64,000 bases of DNA from Halomonas dongshanensis (GTDB lineage: Bacteria; Pseudomonadota; Gammaproteobacteria; Pseudomonadales; Halomonadaceae): positions 124,001-188,000 of the forward strand of contig NZ_JAJISC010000005.1 in the NCBI RefSeq assembly GCF_024790395.1. The letters run 5' to 3'. The notes under the pieces are model-generated. The model saw only the letters and a list, made by a program, of their open reading frames with translations, ran no database searches and was not told the origin of the DNA. The translations under genes were made by a program, and so were the position numbers. The stretch's first letter is position 1. Each line of letters starts with the position of its first letter. Positions 1 to 9,073 of this stretch are shown in pieces.

Positions 1-335
1 GCGATCTCATCGTCACTTGCTCGTCGCCGCTTTCGCGTAACTTCCGCGTGGGGCAAGCGCTGGGCCTGGGCAAGACGCTGGATGAAGCAGTCGAGGCGCT
101 GGGGCAGGTGGCCGAAGGGGTCAATACCGTCAAGCTGGTGTGCGCCAAAGCGGAAGAAGCAGGCGTCTACATGCCTTTGGCCGAAGGGCTCTACCGCGTA
201 CTGTTCGACGGCGTGCCCGCCACGGACATGGCGCGCATGTTGATGATGGGCGAGCAGAGCAGCGACGTAGAGTTCATTCTGCCGCGCGAGGATGTCCAGC
301 AAGCCCATCGTGACAGCGGAGGCTGGCATGGCTAA
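1..335 (+). CDS. gpsA: Glycerol-3-phosphate dehydrogenase [NAD(P)+], C-terminal part (cut by window edge)
   Basis: The reading frame is open from base 3 and its start lies outside the window. The first visible residues, [13 protein letters not shown], match the C-terminal helical domain of GpsA, where family members read D-L-x-x-T-C-x-S-x-x-S-R-N and the Arg-Asn pair contacts substrate. GpsA reduces dihydroxyacetone phosphate to sn-glycerol-3-phosphate for phospholipid synthesis in the cytoplasm. About 110 residues remain, ending with a short polar tail. The stop codon overlaps the start of sixA by 8 nt, so the two genes are probably translated from one mRNA. Confidence 0.9.
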   Translation, partial: DLIVTCSSPLSRNFRVGQALGLGKTLDEAVEALGQVAEGVNTVKLVCAKAEEAGVYMPLAEGLYRVLFDGVPATDMARMLMMGEQSSDVEFILPREDVQQAHRDSGGWHG

Positions 336-804
336 GCTCTTGATCATGCGTCACGGCGAGGCGAACCCAGGCTACCCGGACGCGGCGCGCACCCTGAGCG
401 CGGCAGGCGAGGGCGAGGTGCACAAGATGGCGCAATGGCTAAGGGGTCACATTGAGCACCCAGTGCGCTTGTGGGCAAGCCCCTATCGCCGCGCCCAGCA
501 GACGGCGGGCTTTCTCGCCGAGGCGCTTGGGGTGAGCGTGGAGACGCTTTCGCACATCACCCCGGACGATGCGCCCGAAGGCGTTATCGACTGGCTTCTG
601 GAAGAGCCTTCGATGCAGGCAGAAGGGTACGTGATTCTGGTGAGCCACATGCCACTCGTGGGCGAACTGACCGCGCGGCTGGTCGAGGACGCATCTGGTC
701 GAACACTGGGCTTTCCCACCGTCGCCATCGCCGAGCTTGACGCCGAGGTGTGGGCCGCAGGCTGCGCGCAACTCAAGAGCTTCACCGAGCCGAGCCAGCT
801 TTAA
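328..804 (+). CDS. sixA: Phosphohistidine phosphatase SixA
   Basis: This 158-residue protein begins [12 protein letters not shown]. The RHG triplet at residues 8-10 is the catalytic histidine motif of the histidine phosphatase superfamily, and a second conserved histidine lies in LVSHMPLV. The length fits the short SixA family. SixA removes phosphate from phosphohistidine; in E. coli its known target is the nitrogen-PTS protein NPr. A ptsO (NPr) gene occurs in this window at 16544-16816. The ATG at 328 was chosen because GGAGG sits just upstream and the RHG motif then lies at the expected N-terminal position. A longer in-frame start at 292 is less likely. A strong hairpin follows the gene. 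Confidence 0.9.
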   Translation: MAKLLIMRHGEANPGYPDAARTLSAAGEGEVHKMAQWLRGHIEHPVRLWASPYRRAQQTAGFLAEALGVSVETLSHITPDDAPEGVIDWLLEEPSMQAEGYVILVSHMPLVGELTARLVEDASGRTLGFPTVAIAELDAEVWAAGCAQLKSFTEPSQL

Positions 805-838
805 GGGTGGCAGCCGGTTAACGCGGTTAGCTCAAATA

Positions 839-870
839 CGCAGAAGGCGGCTCTAAAGCCGCCTTCTGCG
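839..870. terminator. Bidirectional hairpin terminator between sixA and gatB
   Basis: A perfect 14-bp stem (cgcagaaggcggct and its complement) closes a 4-nt CTAA loop. It lies between the convergent genes sixA and gatB and could serve both. The T tracts are weak on both sides. Confidence 0.7.
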
Positions 871-907
871 TTACTGGACGTTGAGAGAAGCTAGACGTTG
901 AAGGGAG

Positions 908-2362
908 TTAGACCAGCGCGTCCAGCTTCTCTTTGAGCAGGCCGTTGACCTGCTGCGGGTTGGCGGTGCCGCGCGAGGCCTTCATCACCTGGCCAACGAA
1001 GTAGCCGATCATCTTGCCGCGCTTGTCGGGTTCGGCGTCGCGGTACTGGGCGACCTGCACCGGGCTCTCTTGGATCACCTGGTCGATCATTGCTTCGATG
1101 GCGCCGGTATCGGTGACCTGTTTCAGCCCTTTGGATTCGATCACTTCATCGGCGCTTTCGCCCTGGCCGTTCCATAGCGCCTGGAAGACCTGCTTGGCTG
1201 CCTTACCGTTGATGGTGCCGTCGATCACCCGAGCGATCAGCTCGCCCAGCTGGCGCGCGGTGATCGGGCTCTGAGCGACGCCGAGATTTTCGCGGTTGAG
1301 CGCGCCCGAGAGCTCGCCCTGAACCCAGTTGGCCGCCTGCTTGGCATCGCCGCAAACGTCAAAGGTCTCTTCGAAGAACTCGGCCATTTCGCGGCTGGCC
1401 GACAGCACGCTGGCATCGTAGGCCGAAAGGCCGAGCGCGCTTTGGAAACGCTCGCGCTTGTCGGCGGGAAGTTCCGGCAGCTGGCCGCGCAAATGATCCA
1501 GGTAGGCCTGGTCGAGCACCACGGGCAAAAGATCAGGGCAGGGGAAGTAGCGGTAGTCGTTGGCTTCTTCCTTGGTACGCATGCTGCGCGTCTCGTCGCG
1601 GTCGGGATCGTACAGGCGTGTCTCCTGGACCACTTTGCCGCCATCCTCGATCAGCTCGATCTGACGCTCGACCTCGAAGGCGATGGCGCGTTCGACGAAG
1701 CGGAAGGAGTTGACGTTCTTGATCTCGGCGCGGGTGCCGAAGGCCTCCTGACCCTTGGGGCGAACCGAGACGTTGACGTCGCAGCGCATCGAGCCTTCGG
1801 CCATGTTGCCATCGGAGATGCCGAGGTAAGTGACGATCGAGTGCAGCGCCTTCAAGTAGGCTACCGCCTCTTTGGCGTTGCGCATGTCGGGTTCGGAGAC
1901 GATTTCGAGCAGCGGAGTGCCGGCGCGGTTGAGGTCGATGCCGGTCATGCCGTGGATGTCTTCGTGCAGCGACTTACCGGCGTCTTCTTCCAGGTGGGCG
2001 TGGTGGATACGAATACGCCGCGTGGTGTCGTCGTCCAGCGTCACCTCGACTTCACCAGGCCCGACGATGGGGTGGTACATCTGGCTCGTCTGGTAGCCCT
2101 TGGGCAGATCGGGGTAGAAGTAGTTCTTGCGATCGAAGATCGATACTTCGGCGATCTCGGCGTGGACGGCGAGGCCGAACTGAACCGCCATGGCCACGGC
2201 CTGCTCGTTGACCACCGGCAGCACGCCGGGCAGGCCCAAATCGACCGCGCAGGCCTGGGTGTTGGGTTCGGCGCCAAACGCCGTCGGGGCGCCCGAGAAG
2301 ATCTTCGAGCGGGTGGCGAGTTGAACGTGGACCTCAAGCCCGATTACCGTTTCCCATTGCAT
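908..2362 (-). CDS. gatB: Aspartyl/glutamyl-tRNA amidotransferase subunit B
   Basis: GatB carries the tRNA-dependent kinase part of the GatCAB enzyme, which converts misacylated Glu-tRNA(Gln) or Asp-tRNA(Asn) to the amidated form. The 484-residue protein begins [15 protein letters not shown], the standard GatB N-terminus, and keeps the family segments around SxIFSG and the [17 protein letters not shown] block. The C-terminus ([15 protein letters not shown]) is the YqeY-like tail. The start ATG shares one base with the gatA stop (TAATG), so translation is coupled. A longer in-frame ORF runs back into gatA to 3277 but lacks any family similarity, so the ATG at 2362 was taken. Confidence 0.96.
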   Translation of the reverse strand: MQWETVIGLEVHVQLATRSKIFSGAPTAFGAEPNTQACAVDLGLPGVLPVVNEQAVAMAVQFGLAVHAEIAEVSIFDRKNYFYPDLPKGYQTSQMYHPIVGPGEVEVTLDDDTTRRIRIHHAHLEEDAGKSLHEDIHGMTGIDLNRAGTPLLEIVSEPDMRNAKEAVAYLKALHSIVTYLGISDGNMAEGSMRCDVNVSVRPKGQEAFGTRAEIKNVNSFRFVERAIAFEVERQIELIEDGGKVVQETRLYDPDRDETRSMRTKEEANDYRYFPCPDLLPVVLDQAYLDHLRGQLPELPADKRERFQSALGLSAYDASVLSASREMAEFFEETFDVCGDAKQAANWVQGELSGALNRENLGVAQSPITARQLGELIARVIDGTINGKAAKQVFQALWNGQGESADEVIESKGLKQVTDTGAIEAMIDQVIQESPVQVAQYRDAEPDKRGKMIGYFVGQVMKASRGTANPQQVNGLLKEKLDALV

Positions 2363-3822
2363 TAGGCGTTCTCCAGGGCGAAAGCGGGGCGCTGCAGGTG
2401 CCAATCGGTGGCCTGCTGGAACTGGTGCGCGACGTTGAGCAGCTTGGCTTCGGCAAAATGGGTGCCGAGAATCTGCAAGCCGACCGGGCGATTGGCCGCA
2501 AGCCCTGCGGGAATGCTGATGCCGGGGATGCCCGCGAGGTTCACCGCGATGGTGTAGATGTCTTGCAGATACATCGATACCGGGTCTTTCTTGGCGCCGA
2601 GGTCGAATGCCGGGGTGGGCGAGGCCGGGCCCATGAGCACGTCGACCTCTTCGAAGGCATCGAGAAAGTCCTGACGGATCAGGCGGCGCACCTGCTGCGC
2701 TTTTTTGTAATAGGCGTCGAAAAAGCCTTCGGAGAGCGTATGGGTGCCGATCAGGATGCGGCGCTTGACCTCGTCGCCGAAGCCTTCGGCCCGCGAGCGA
2801 GTGTAGAGATCGAATAGATCGCTCGGGTCGTCGCAGCGGTGGCCAAAACGCACGCCGTCGTAGCGCGACAGGTTGGAGGAGGCCTCCGCCGGGGCGATGA
2901 CGTAGTAAGCCGGGATGGCGTAGTGGGTATGCGGTAAGCTCACCTCGCGCACCGTGGCGCCGAGCGACTCGTAGACCTTGATCGCTTCGCGCACGGCCTG
3001 TTCGACCTCGGTGGTCAAACCGTCGCCGAAGTACTCCTTCGGCAGGCCGATTTTGAGCCCCGAAAGCGGAGCGCCCAGCGTCTCGGTGTAGTCCGGAACA
3101 CCGCGGGTCACGCTGGTGGAGTCGCGCCCGTCGTGGCCGGAAATGACGTTCATCAGATGAGCGCAATCTTCGGCGCTGCGCGCCATGGGGCCCGCTTGGT
3201 CGAGGCTCGAAGCGTAGGCGATTATCCCAAAGCGCGAGACGCGCCCGTAGGTGGGCTTGAGCCCGGTGATGCCGCAAAACGCCGCCGGTTGCCGAATCGA
3301 GCCGCCGGTGTCGGTACCCAGCGCGGCCGGGGCGAGGTCGGCTGCCACCGCTGCGGCGCTGCCGCCCGAGCTTCCGCCCGGTACGGCGGAGAGATCCCAG
3401 GGGTTTTTTACCGCGCCGTAATGGCTATTTTCGTTCGACGAGCCCATGGCGAACTCGTCCATGTTGGTCTTACCCAGGCTCACCGTTCCCGCCGCTGAGA
3501 GACGCTCGACCACGGTGGCGTCGTAAGGGGCGATGAAGTTATCGAGCATCTTCGAGCCGCAGGTGGTCTTCACCCCCTGGGTGCAGAAGATGTCCTTGAG
3601 CGCCAGCGGAATGCCGGTGAGAAGTCCTGCTTTACCTGCCGCACGCGCTTTATCGGCGGCCTCGGCGCGTTCGAGCGCCTGGTCGGCGGTGACGGTGATG
3701 TAGCTGTTGAGGGTGCCATCGAAGCGCTCGATGCGCTTGAGGTAGTGAGCGGTGAGCTCGCGGCTCGAGAGCTCACCGCTGGCGAGGGCGGCGGCAAGCT
3801 GCGTCAGTGTTTGGTCGTGCAT
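2362..3822 (-). CDS. gatA: Aspartyl/glutamyl-tRNA amidotransferase subunit A
   Basis: GatA is the amidase that releases ammonia from glutamine and channels it to GatB. The 486-residue sequence has the amidase-signature catalytic triad: Lys75 in LALKDIF, the cis-Ser at about 150 in PGGSSGGS, and the nucleophile Ser174 in DTGGSIRQP. Its length is typical. It is the middle gene of gatC-gatA-gatB on the reverse strand, with an 86-nt gap after gatC and a 1-nt overlap with gatB. Presence of GatCAB suggests that this organism makes at least one amide aminoacyl-tRNA by the indirect route; which one cannot be told from this window. Confidence 0.96.
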   Translation of the reverse strand: MHDQTLTQLAAALASGELSSRELTAHYLKRIERFDGTLNSYITVTADQALERAEAADKARAAGKAGLLTGIPLALKDIFCTQGVKTTCGSKMLDNFIAPYDATVVERLSAAGTVSLGKTNMDEFAMGSSNENSHYGAVKNPWDLSAVPGGSSGGSAAAVAADLAPAALGTDTGGSIRQPAAFCGITGLKPTYGRVSRFGIIAYASSLDQAGPMARSAEDCAHLMNVISGHDGRDSTSVTRGVPDYTETLGAPLSGLKIGLPKEYFGDGLTTEVEQAVREAIKVYESLGATVREVSLPHTHYAIPAYYVIAPAEASSNLSRYDGVRFGHRCDDPSDLFDLYTRSRAEGFGDEVKRRILIGTHTLSEGFFDAYYKKAQQVRRLIRQDFLDAFEEVDVLMGPASPTPAFDLGAKKDPVSMYLQDIYTIAVNLAGIPGISIPAGLAANRPVGLQILGTHFAEAKLLNVAHQFQQATDWHLQRPAFALENA

Positions 3823-3908
3823 ATCCCGAAAGCTCCGTTCAGGGCGAATATCAGGGCAAAAGCGCTAAGGCGCGGTGGCCAGGTGAGTCAGCGACGCGCA
3901 GGTGAGGC

Positions 3909-4196
3909 TCACTCGACCACGCGGGGTACCAGGTAAAGGCCGTTTTCGACCGCTGGCGCGCACTGCTGGAAGCGCTCGCGCTGGTCGCTTTCGGTCACCT
4001 CGTCGGGGCGCAGGCGCTGGGTGGCGTCCAGCGGGTGGGCAAGCGGGGCGACGCCGTCGGTGTCCAGGCGCTGGAGTTCGTCGACCATGGCCAGAATCTG
4101 GCTCAGGTCCTCCACGAAGCCGCTGGCCTGGTCGTCGCTGATGGCGAGCCGGGCCAGGTGAGCTGCCCGACGCACATGAGATTCTTCAAGCGCCAT
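3909..4196 (-). CDS. gatC: Aspartyl/glutamyl-tRNA amidotransferase subunit C
   Basis: GatC is the small belt-like subunit that holds GatA and GatB together. The 95-residue protein (MALEESHVRRAAHLARL start, with the LARLAISDDQ segment) has the usual length and helical N-terminus. The ATG at 4196 is preceded by a GAGGA Shine-Dalgarno sequence; an upstream in-frame extension to 4259 is not family-like. It is the first gene of gatCAB and is divergent from mreB. The shared 253-bp intergenic region contains 13-bp tandem repeats. Confidence 0.93.
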   Translation of the reverse strand: MALEESHVRRAAHLARLAISDDQASGFVEDLSQILAMVDELQRLDTDGVAPLAHPLDATQRLRPDEVTESDQRERFQQCAPAVENGLYLVPRVVE

Positions 4197-4255
4197 GATC
4201 GAGATTCCTCGTAAACGTAAGGGAACGTATTGAGCCAAGCGCGGTATACATACCG

Positions 4256-4294
4256 TCATTGGCTAACGTCATAGGTTAACGTCATTGATAAACA
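4256..4294. repeat. Three imperfect 13-bp tandem repeats between gatC and mreB
   Basis: The units are TCATTGGCTAACG, TCATAGGTTAACG and TCATTGATAAACA, directly adjacent. Just upstream (4242-4255) is an inverted repeat CGGTAT-AC-ATACCG. Both lie in the divergent gatC/mreB regulatory region, so an iteron-like protein-binding site is possible. No function is established. Confidence 0.6.
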
Positions 4295-4437
4295 TCGTTG
4301 GATCGCAGACGTGAAAATAGCCGCAAAAGGTACCACATCTTGGCGCCTGCGGGCAGGGTTGGCGACGACTCGTGCTTGCTGCCAGGGGGTTGCGGTGATA
4401 CCGTTTGCATCCGCACAGGGTTCCCGGTCTGCACTAG

Positions 4438-5487
<1,050 letters not shown>

Positions 5488-5516
5488 GCACAGCGGTAAA
5501 ACGCGAGGGTTGACCT

Positions 5517-6446
5517 ATCAAACCGCTGTTTTCTCATGCAACGCTGCCAGGCTATCGGCTTTTCTTCTGCGCCCTGGCGGCGTCCGCGCTGATGTTCATC
5601 GACCACCGCTTCACGCGTATGGAAGACGTGCGCGCTCACATGACCATGGTCGTGGCGCCGATCCAGTGGGTGGTCAGTCTGCCGAGCGATTTGCTCAACT
5701 GGGGAACGTTGGCGCTGTCGGACCAGCGTGTGCTGCTGGACGAGAACCGTCGCCTGCGCGAACAGTTGCTCACGCTCTCCCAGCGCGGGCAGCGCATGGC
5801 CAATCTCACCGCTGAAAACACCGAGCTTCGCCATCTGCTTCACGCAGCCGAGCGGCGCGAGATTCCCTATATGTCGGCGGAGCTTCTGTCGCTCGACAAC
5901 GACCCTTTCAGCCACCAAATGGTGGTGGATCGTGGTCATCGCAATGGCGCCTACGTGGGCCAGCCGGTGATCGATGCGGCGGGGCTCGTGGGGCAGGTGA
6001 CGGCGGTGTCGGCGTACTCAAGCCGAGTGCTATTGGTTTCCGATGCCAGTCACGCCTTGCCGGTGCAGGTCAATCGTAACGGTCTGCGCTTTATCGTTCA
6101 GGGCGCGGGGCGCTACGACGCTTTGAACGTCATGCACGTTCCCGATACCGCCGATATTCGCGAAGGCGATCTGCTCACTACCTCGGGGTTGGCCGGGCGC
6201 TTTCCGGCGGGCTATCCCGTGGCTCGTGTGACCGAGGTGTTCCACGACCCCGGCAAGCCGTTTGCTCAGGTGAGCGCCGAACCCATGGCGCAGCTGCAGC
6301 GCTCGCGGCACTTCTTGCTGCTGTTTCCACCGCCGCCTGACGACGTCGAGAGCGATGAGTGGGACGATATCACCGGGCTCACCAGTGAGGCGCTGCGCAG
6401 CGCGCAGATGGTGGCGCCGATCGCGGACAACCAGGAGACGCCCTGA
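5517..6446 (+). CDS. mreC: Rod shape-determining protein MreC (probable AUC start)
   Basis: MreC is a bitopic inner-membrane protein that links MreB to the elongation synthases. The frame from about residue 26 on has the coiled coil (ENRRLREQLLTL...) and the two beta domains of MreC. The first ATG in frame is at 5592, but starting there removes the transmembrane helix. The frame stays open back to 5514 and encodes IKPLFSHATLPGYRLFFCAL, which resembles the usual MreC start (KPLF followed by the TM segment). The codon before KPLF is ATC at 5517, with GAGGG 7 nt upstream. A rare AUC start is therefore proposed, giving about 309 residues; a sequencing error (ATG read as ATC) is the alternative. 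The stop shares one base with the mreD start. Confidence 0.85.
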   Translation: MKPLFSHATLPGYRLFFCALAASALMFIDHRFTRMEDVRAHMTMVVAPIQWVVSLPSDLLNWGTLALSDQRVLLDENRRLREQLLTLSQRGQRMANLTAENTELRHLLHAAERREIPYMSAELLSLDNDPFSHQMVVDRGHRNGAYVGQPVIDAAGLVGQVTAVSAYSSRVLLVSDASHALPVQVNRNGLRFIVQGAGRYDALNVMHVPDTADIREGDLLTTSGLAGRFPAGYPVARVTEVFHDPGKPFAQVSAEPMAQLQRSRHFLLLFPPPPDDVESDEWDDITGLTSEALRSAQMVAPIADNQETP

Positions 6447-6934
6447 TGGCTCGTGCGCCCTTCGTACCGCTGCTGTTCATCTGGTTTACCTTGCTGCTGG
6501 CACTTTGCCTTCAGGTCATGCCGCTGGCAGAAGGGTGGCAGGTGTTCCGTCCCGAGTGGCTGGGGTTGATGCTGATCTACTGGTGCATGCGCGTGCCCGA
6601 TCGGGTCAGCGTTTTTCACGGCTTCGTGCTCGGGCTCTTGCTCGACCTGATCGAAGGTACGCTTTTGGGCCAGCACGCGCTCACGCTCTCGGTGCTGACG
6701 TTTCTGTGTGCTTTGGTCTATCCGCGTTTTCGCGCTTACTCGCTGATTCAGCAGGCCGTTTTGGTGGTGGTGCTGCTTGGTCTCATGCAGTTGACCGAAC
6801 AGTGGCTGCGCACGCTGGTCGGCGAGTTCTCGATTCACCTCACTTTCCTCTATTCTGCATTGGTCAGTGCCGTGCTTTGGCCCTGGCTTGCGACCATGTT
6901 CCGCGCACTGGAGCAGCGTTTTGCCAGTTCGTAA
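6446..6934 (+). CDS. mreD: Rod shape-determining protein MreD
   Basis: MreD is a small integral membrane partner of MreC in the elongasome. The 162-residue sequence is almost entirely hydrophobic, with about five or six predicted membrane segments, and carries the family-type motif RPEWLGLMLIYWCMRVPDR and a GLLLDLIEG stretch. It is coupled to mreC by a TGATG overlap, and maf begins inside its last codons. Confidence 0.93.
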   Translation: MARAPFVPLLFIWFTLLLALCLQVMPLAEGWQVFRPEWLGLMLIYWCMRVPDRVSVFHGFVLGLLLDLIEGTLLGQHALTLSVLTFLCALVYPRFRAYSLIQQAVLVVVLLGLMQLTEQWLRTLVGEFSIHLTFLYSALVSAVLWPWLATMFRALEQRFASS

Positions 6935-7523
6935 CGTCGAGAACTTCACTGACGCCGTGCTCTGCTTGGCGTCGGCGTCGCCCCGGCGGCGCGAGCTGCT
7001 CGCCTCGATTGGCGTGACCACCACGGTGATGCCCGCCAATATCGACGAGACACCCAAGGCCGGTGAAGCGCCGGATGCCTACGTCGTGCGCCTGGCCCAC
7101 GCCAAGGCGTTGGCGGTTGCGCCGCACACCGAACTTCCGGTGCTGGGGTCGGATACCGCCGTGGTGGTGGACGATACCATCCTGGGCAAGCCTTGTGATG
7201 AAGCCGAGGCATGCGCCATGCTCACGCGCCTCTCGGGGCGGCGCCATCGCGTGGTGACAGGGGTGGCGGTGAGCGGCCCCGAAGGCGTGCTCAGCTGCTG
7301 CGTGAGCACTTGGGTATCGATGCGCGCCATCGGGCATGATGAAATGCGCGCTTACTGGGCGACGGGAGAGCCCGCCGACAAGGCTGGGGGCTATGCCATC
7401 CAGGGCTTGGCGGCCGTGTTCATCGACCATATCGAAGGCAGTCACTCCGCCGTGGTCGGTTTGCCGCTGTATGAGACGGCGGCGCTGCTGGCCCGCCAGG
7501 GTGTGGCGCTATGGCATCGCTGA
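6921..7523 (+). CDS. maf: Maf-family nucleoside triphosphate pyrophosphatase (YhdE-like)
   Basis: Maf proteins hydrolyse dTTP, UTP and modified nucleotides to monophosphates, and are linked to division control or nucleotide-pool cleaning. The signature LASASPRRRELL is near the N-terminus and the catalytic acidic residue lies in VLGSDTAVVVDD. The frame has no ATG in a suitable place. TTG at 6921, with GGAG 7 nt upstream, gives about 200 residues and a 14-nt overlap with mreD. Synteny (mreBCD-maf-rng) points to the YhdE (dTTP/UTP) subgroup rather than YceF. Confidence 0.92.
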   Translation: MPVRNVENFTDAVLCLASASPRRRELLASIGVTTTVMPANIDETPKAGEAPDAYVVRLAHAKALAVAPHTELPVLGSDTAVVVDDTILGKPCDEAEACAMLTRLSGRRHRVVTGVAVSGPEGVLSCCVSTWVSMRAIGHDEMRAYWATGEPADKAGGYAIQGLAAVFIDHIEGSHSAVVGLPLYETAALLARQGVALWHR

Positions 7524-7605
7524 TGGGTAACTTCGCTGACGTTGAGCGCTTGGCAGGCTCGGCCCGGCACTACTTGCTGAACAAGTCATCGATAAGGACG
7601 TACGC

Positions 7606-9069
7606 ATGAGTGGTGAAGTGCTGATCAACCTGACGCCGATGGAGACGCGCGTAGCGCTGGTGGAGAACGGCGTGCTGCAGGAAGCGCTGATCGAGCGCTC
7701 CCGGCGGCGTGGCATCGTGGGCAATATCTACAAGGGCAAAGTCGTGCGGGTGCTTCCCGGCATGCAGGCCGCCTTTGTCGATATTGGTCTCGAGCGTGCG
7801 GCGTTCATTCACGCCCATGAGGTAATGGCGCCACCTTCACCCGGCGAGGAGCAGCCGACCATCGGGCAGCTCTTGCACGAAGGCCAGGCGCTCGTGGTGC
7901 AGGTAACCAAAGACCCCATCGGCACCAAGGGGGCGCGGTTGACCACGCACCTCTCGATTCCATCGCGCTACCTGGTCTACATGCCCGACTCGCCCCACCA
8001 CGGCGTTTCTCAGCGTATCGAAGACGAGGGTGAGCGCGAGCGTTTGAAGAAGCTTCTCGATGCCAGTATCGAGGAGCAGGAGCTAGACGTCAGCGGCGGC
8101 TTCATCGTGCGTACTGCCGCCGAAGGCGTCAGCGACGACGAGCTCAAGACCGACATGCACTTTTTGCTGCGGCTGTGGCGGCGCGTCAGCGAGCGCAAGA
8201 TCACCGCACCGCCGGCTACGGTGATCTACGATGACCTGCCGCTGTTCATGCGTACGCTGCGCGACGTGATGCGCGATGACATCGAGAAGGTGCGCATTGA
8301 CTCGAGAGAGAACTTCGTCAAGCTGGTCGAGTTCGCTCAGGAGTTCATGCCCAGCGCCGTGGAGCGCATCGAGTACTACCCGGGCGAGCGGCCGCTGTTT
8401 GACCTCTACAGCGTCGAGGACGAGATCCAGAAGGCGCTAGAGCGCAAGGTGCAGCTCAAGTCCGGCGGCTACCTGGTCATCGATCCTACCGAGGCGATGA
8501 CCACCATCGACGTCAATACCGGTGGCTACGTGGGCCATCGCAACCTCGAAGAGACCATCTTCAAGACCAACCTCGAGGCGGCAACGGCAATCGCCCGGCA
8601 GCTGCGCCTGCGCAACCTTGGCGGCATCATCATCATCGACTTTATCGACATGGAGGATGTCGAGCACCAGCGCCAGGTGCTGCGGGTGCTGGAAAAAGCC
8701 CTGGAGCGCGATCACGCCAAGACCAAGTGTACCGGCGTCACCGAATTGGGACTTGTGCAACTGACCCGCAAGCGCACCCGCGAGAGCTTGGAGCAGACGC
8801 TGTGCGAAGCCTGCCCTACCTGCGGCGGGCGCGGTACGCTCAAGACACCGGAGACGGTGTGCTATGAGATCTTTCGCGAGATTTTGCGTGAAGAGCGCGC
8901 CTACAGCGCCGAAACCTATCGCGTGTTGGCATCTCAGCCGGTGGTGGATCGCCTGCTCGATGAAGAGTCTGCCGCCGTAGCCGATCTCGAAGCCTTCATC
9001 AACAAGACCATTCGCTTCCAGGTCGAGCAGCACTACTCCCAGGAACAATATGACATCGTCTTGATGTGA
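7606..9069 (+). CDS. rng: Ribonuclease G
   Basis: RNase G is the short RNase E paralogue that matures the 5' end of 16S rRNA and degrades some mRNAs. The 487-residue protein starts MSGEVLINLTPMETRVAL and has the S1 RNA-binding domain at about residues 35-130 (GNIYKGKVVRVLPGMQAAFVD). It then has the DNase I-like catalytic region with the metal-binding acidic segment (AMTTIDVNTG and IIIDFIDM) and the zinc-link cysteines in CPTCGGRG. No RNase E-type C-terminal scaffold is present. It sits in the conserved mreBCD-maf-rng-yhdP-tldD string, 82 nt after maf. Confidence 0.96.
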   Translation: MSGEVLINLTPMETRVALVENGVLQEALIERSRRRGIVGNIYKGKVVRVLPGMQAAFVDIGLERAAFIHAHEVMAPPSPGEEQPTIGQLLHEGQALVVQVTKDPIGTKGARLTTHLSIPSRYLVYMPDSPHHGVSQRIEDEGERERLKKLLDASIEEQELDVSGGFIVRTAAEGVSDDELKTDMHFLLRLWRRVSERKITAPPATVIYDDLPLFMRTLRDVMRDDIEKVRIDSRENFVKLVEFAQEFMPSAVERIEYYPGERPLFDLYSVEDEIQKALERKVQLKSGGYLVIDPTEAMTTIDVNTGGYVGHRNLEETIFKTNLEAATAIARQLRLRNLGGIIIIDFIDMEDVEHQRQVLRVLEKALERDHAKTKCTGVTELGLVQLTRKRTRESLEQTLCEACPTCGGRGTLKTPETVCYEIFREILREERAYSAETYRVLASQPVVDRLLDEESAAVADLEAFINKTIRFQVEQHYSQEQYDIVLM

Positions 9070-9073
9070 CCCC

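Noticed and set aside
1442-2365. 307-codon forward ORF inside gatB
   Set aside because: Antisense shadow of gatB with no domain or plausible start signal.
2363-3277. Upstream extension of the gatB frame into gatA
   Set aside because: The extension is Arg/His-rich frame noise; the family N-terminus [12 protein letters not shown] begins at 2362.
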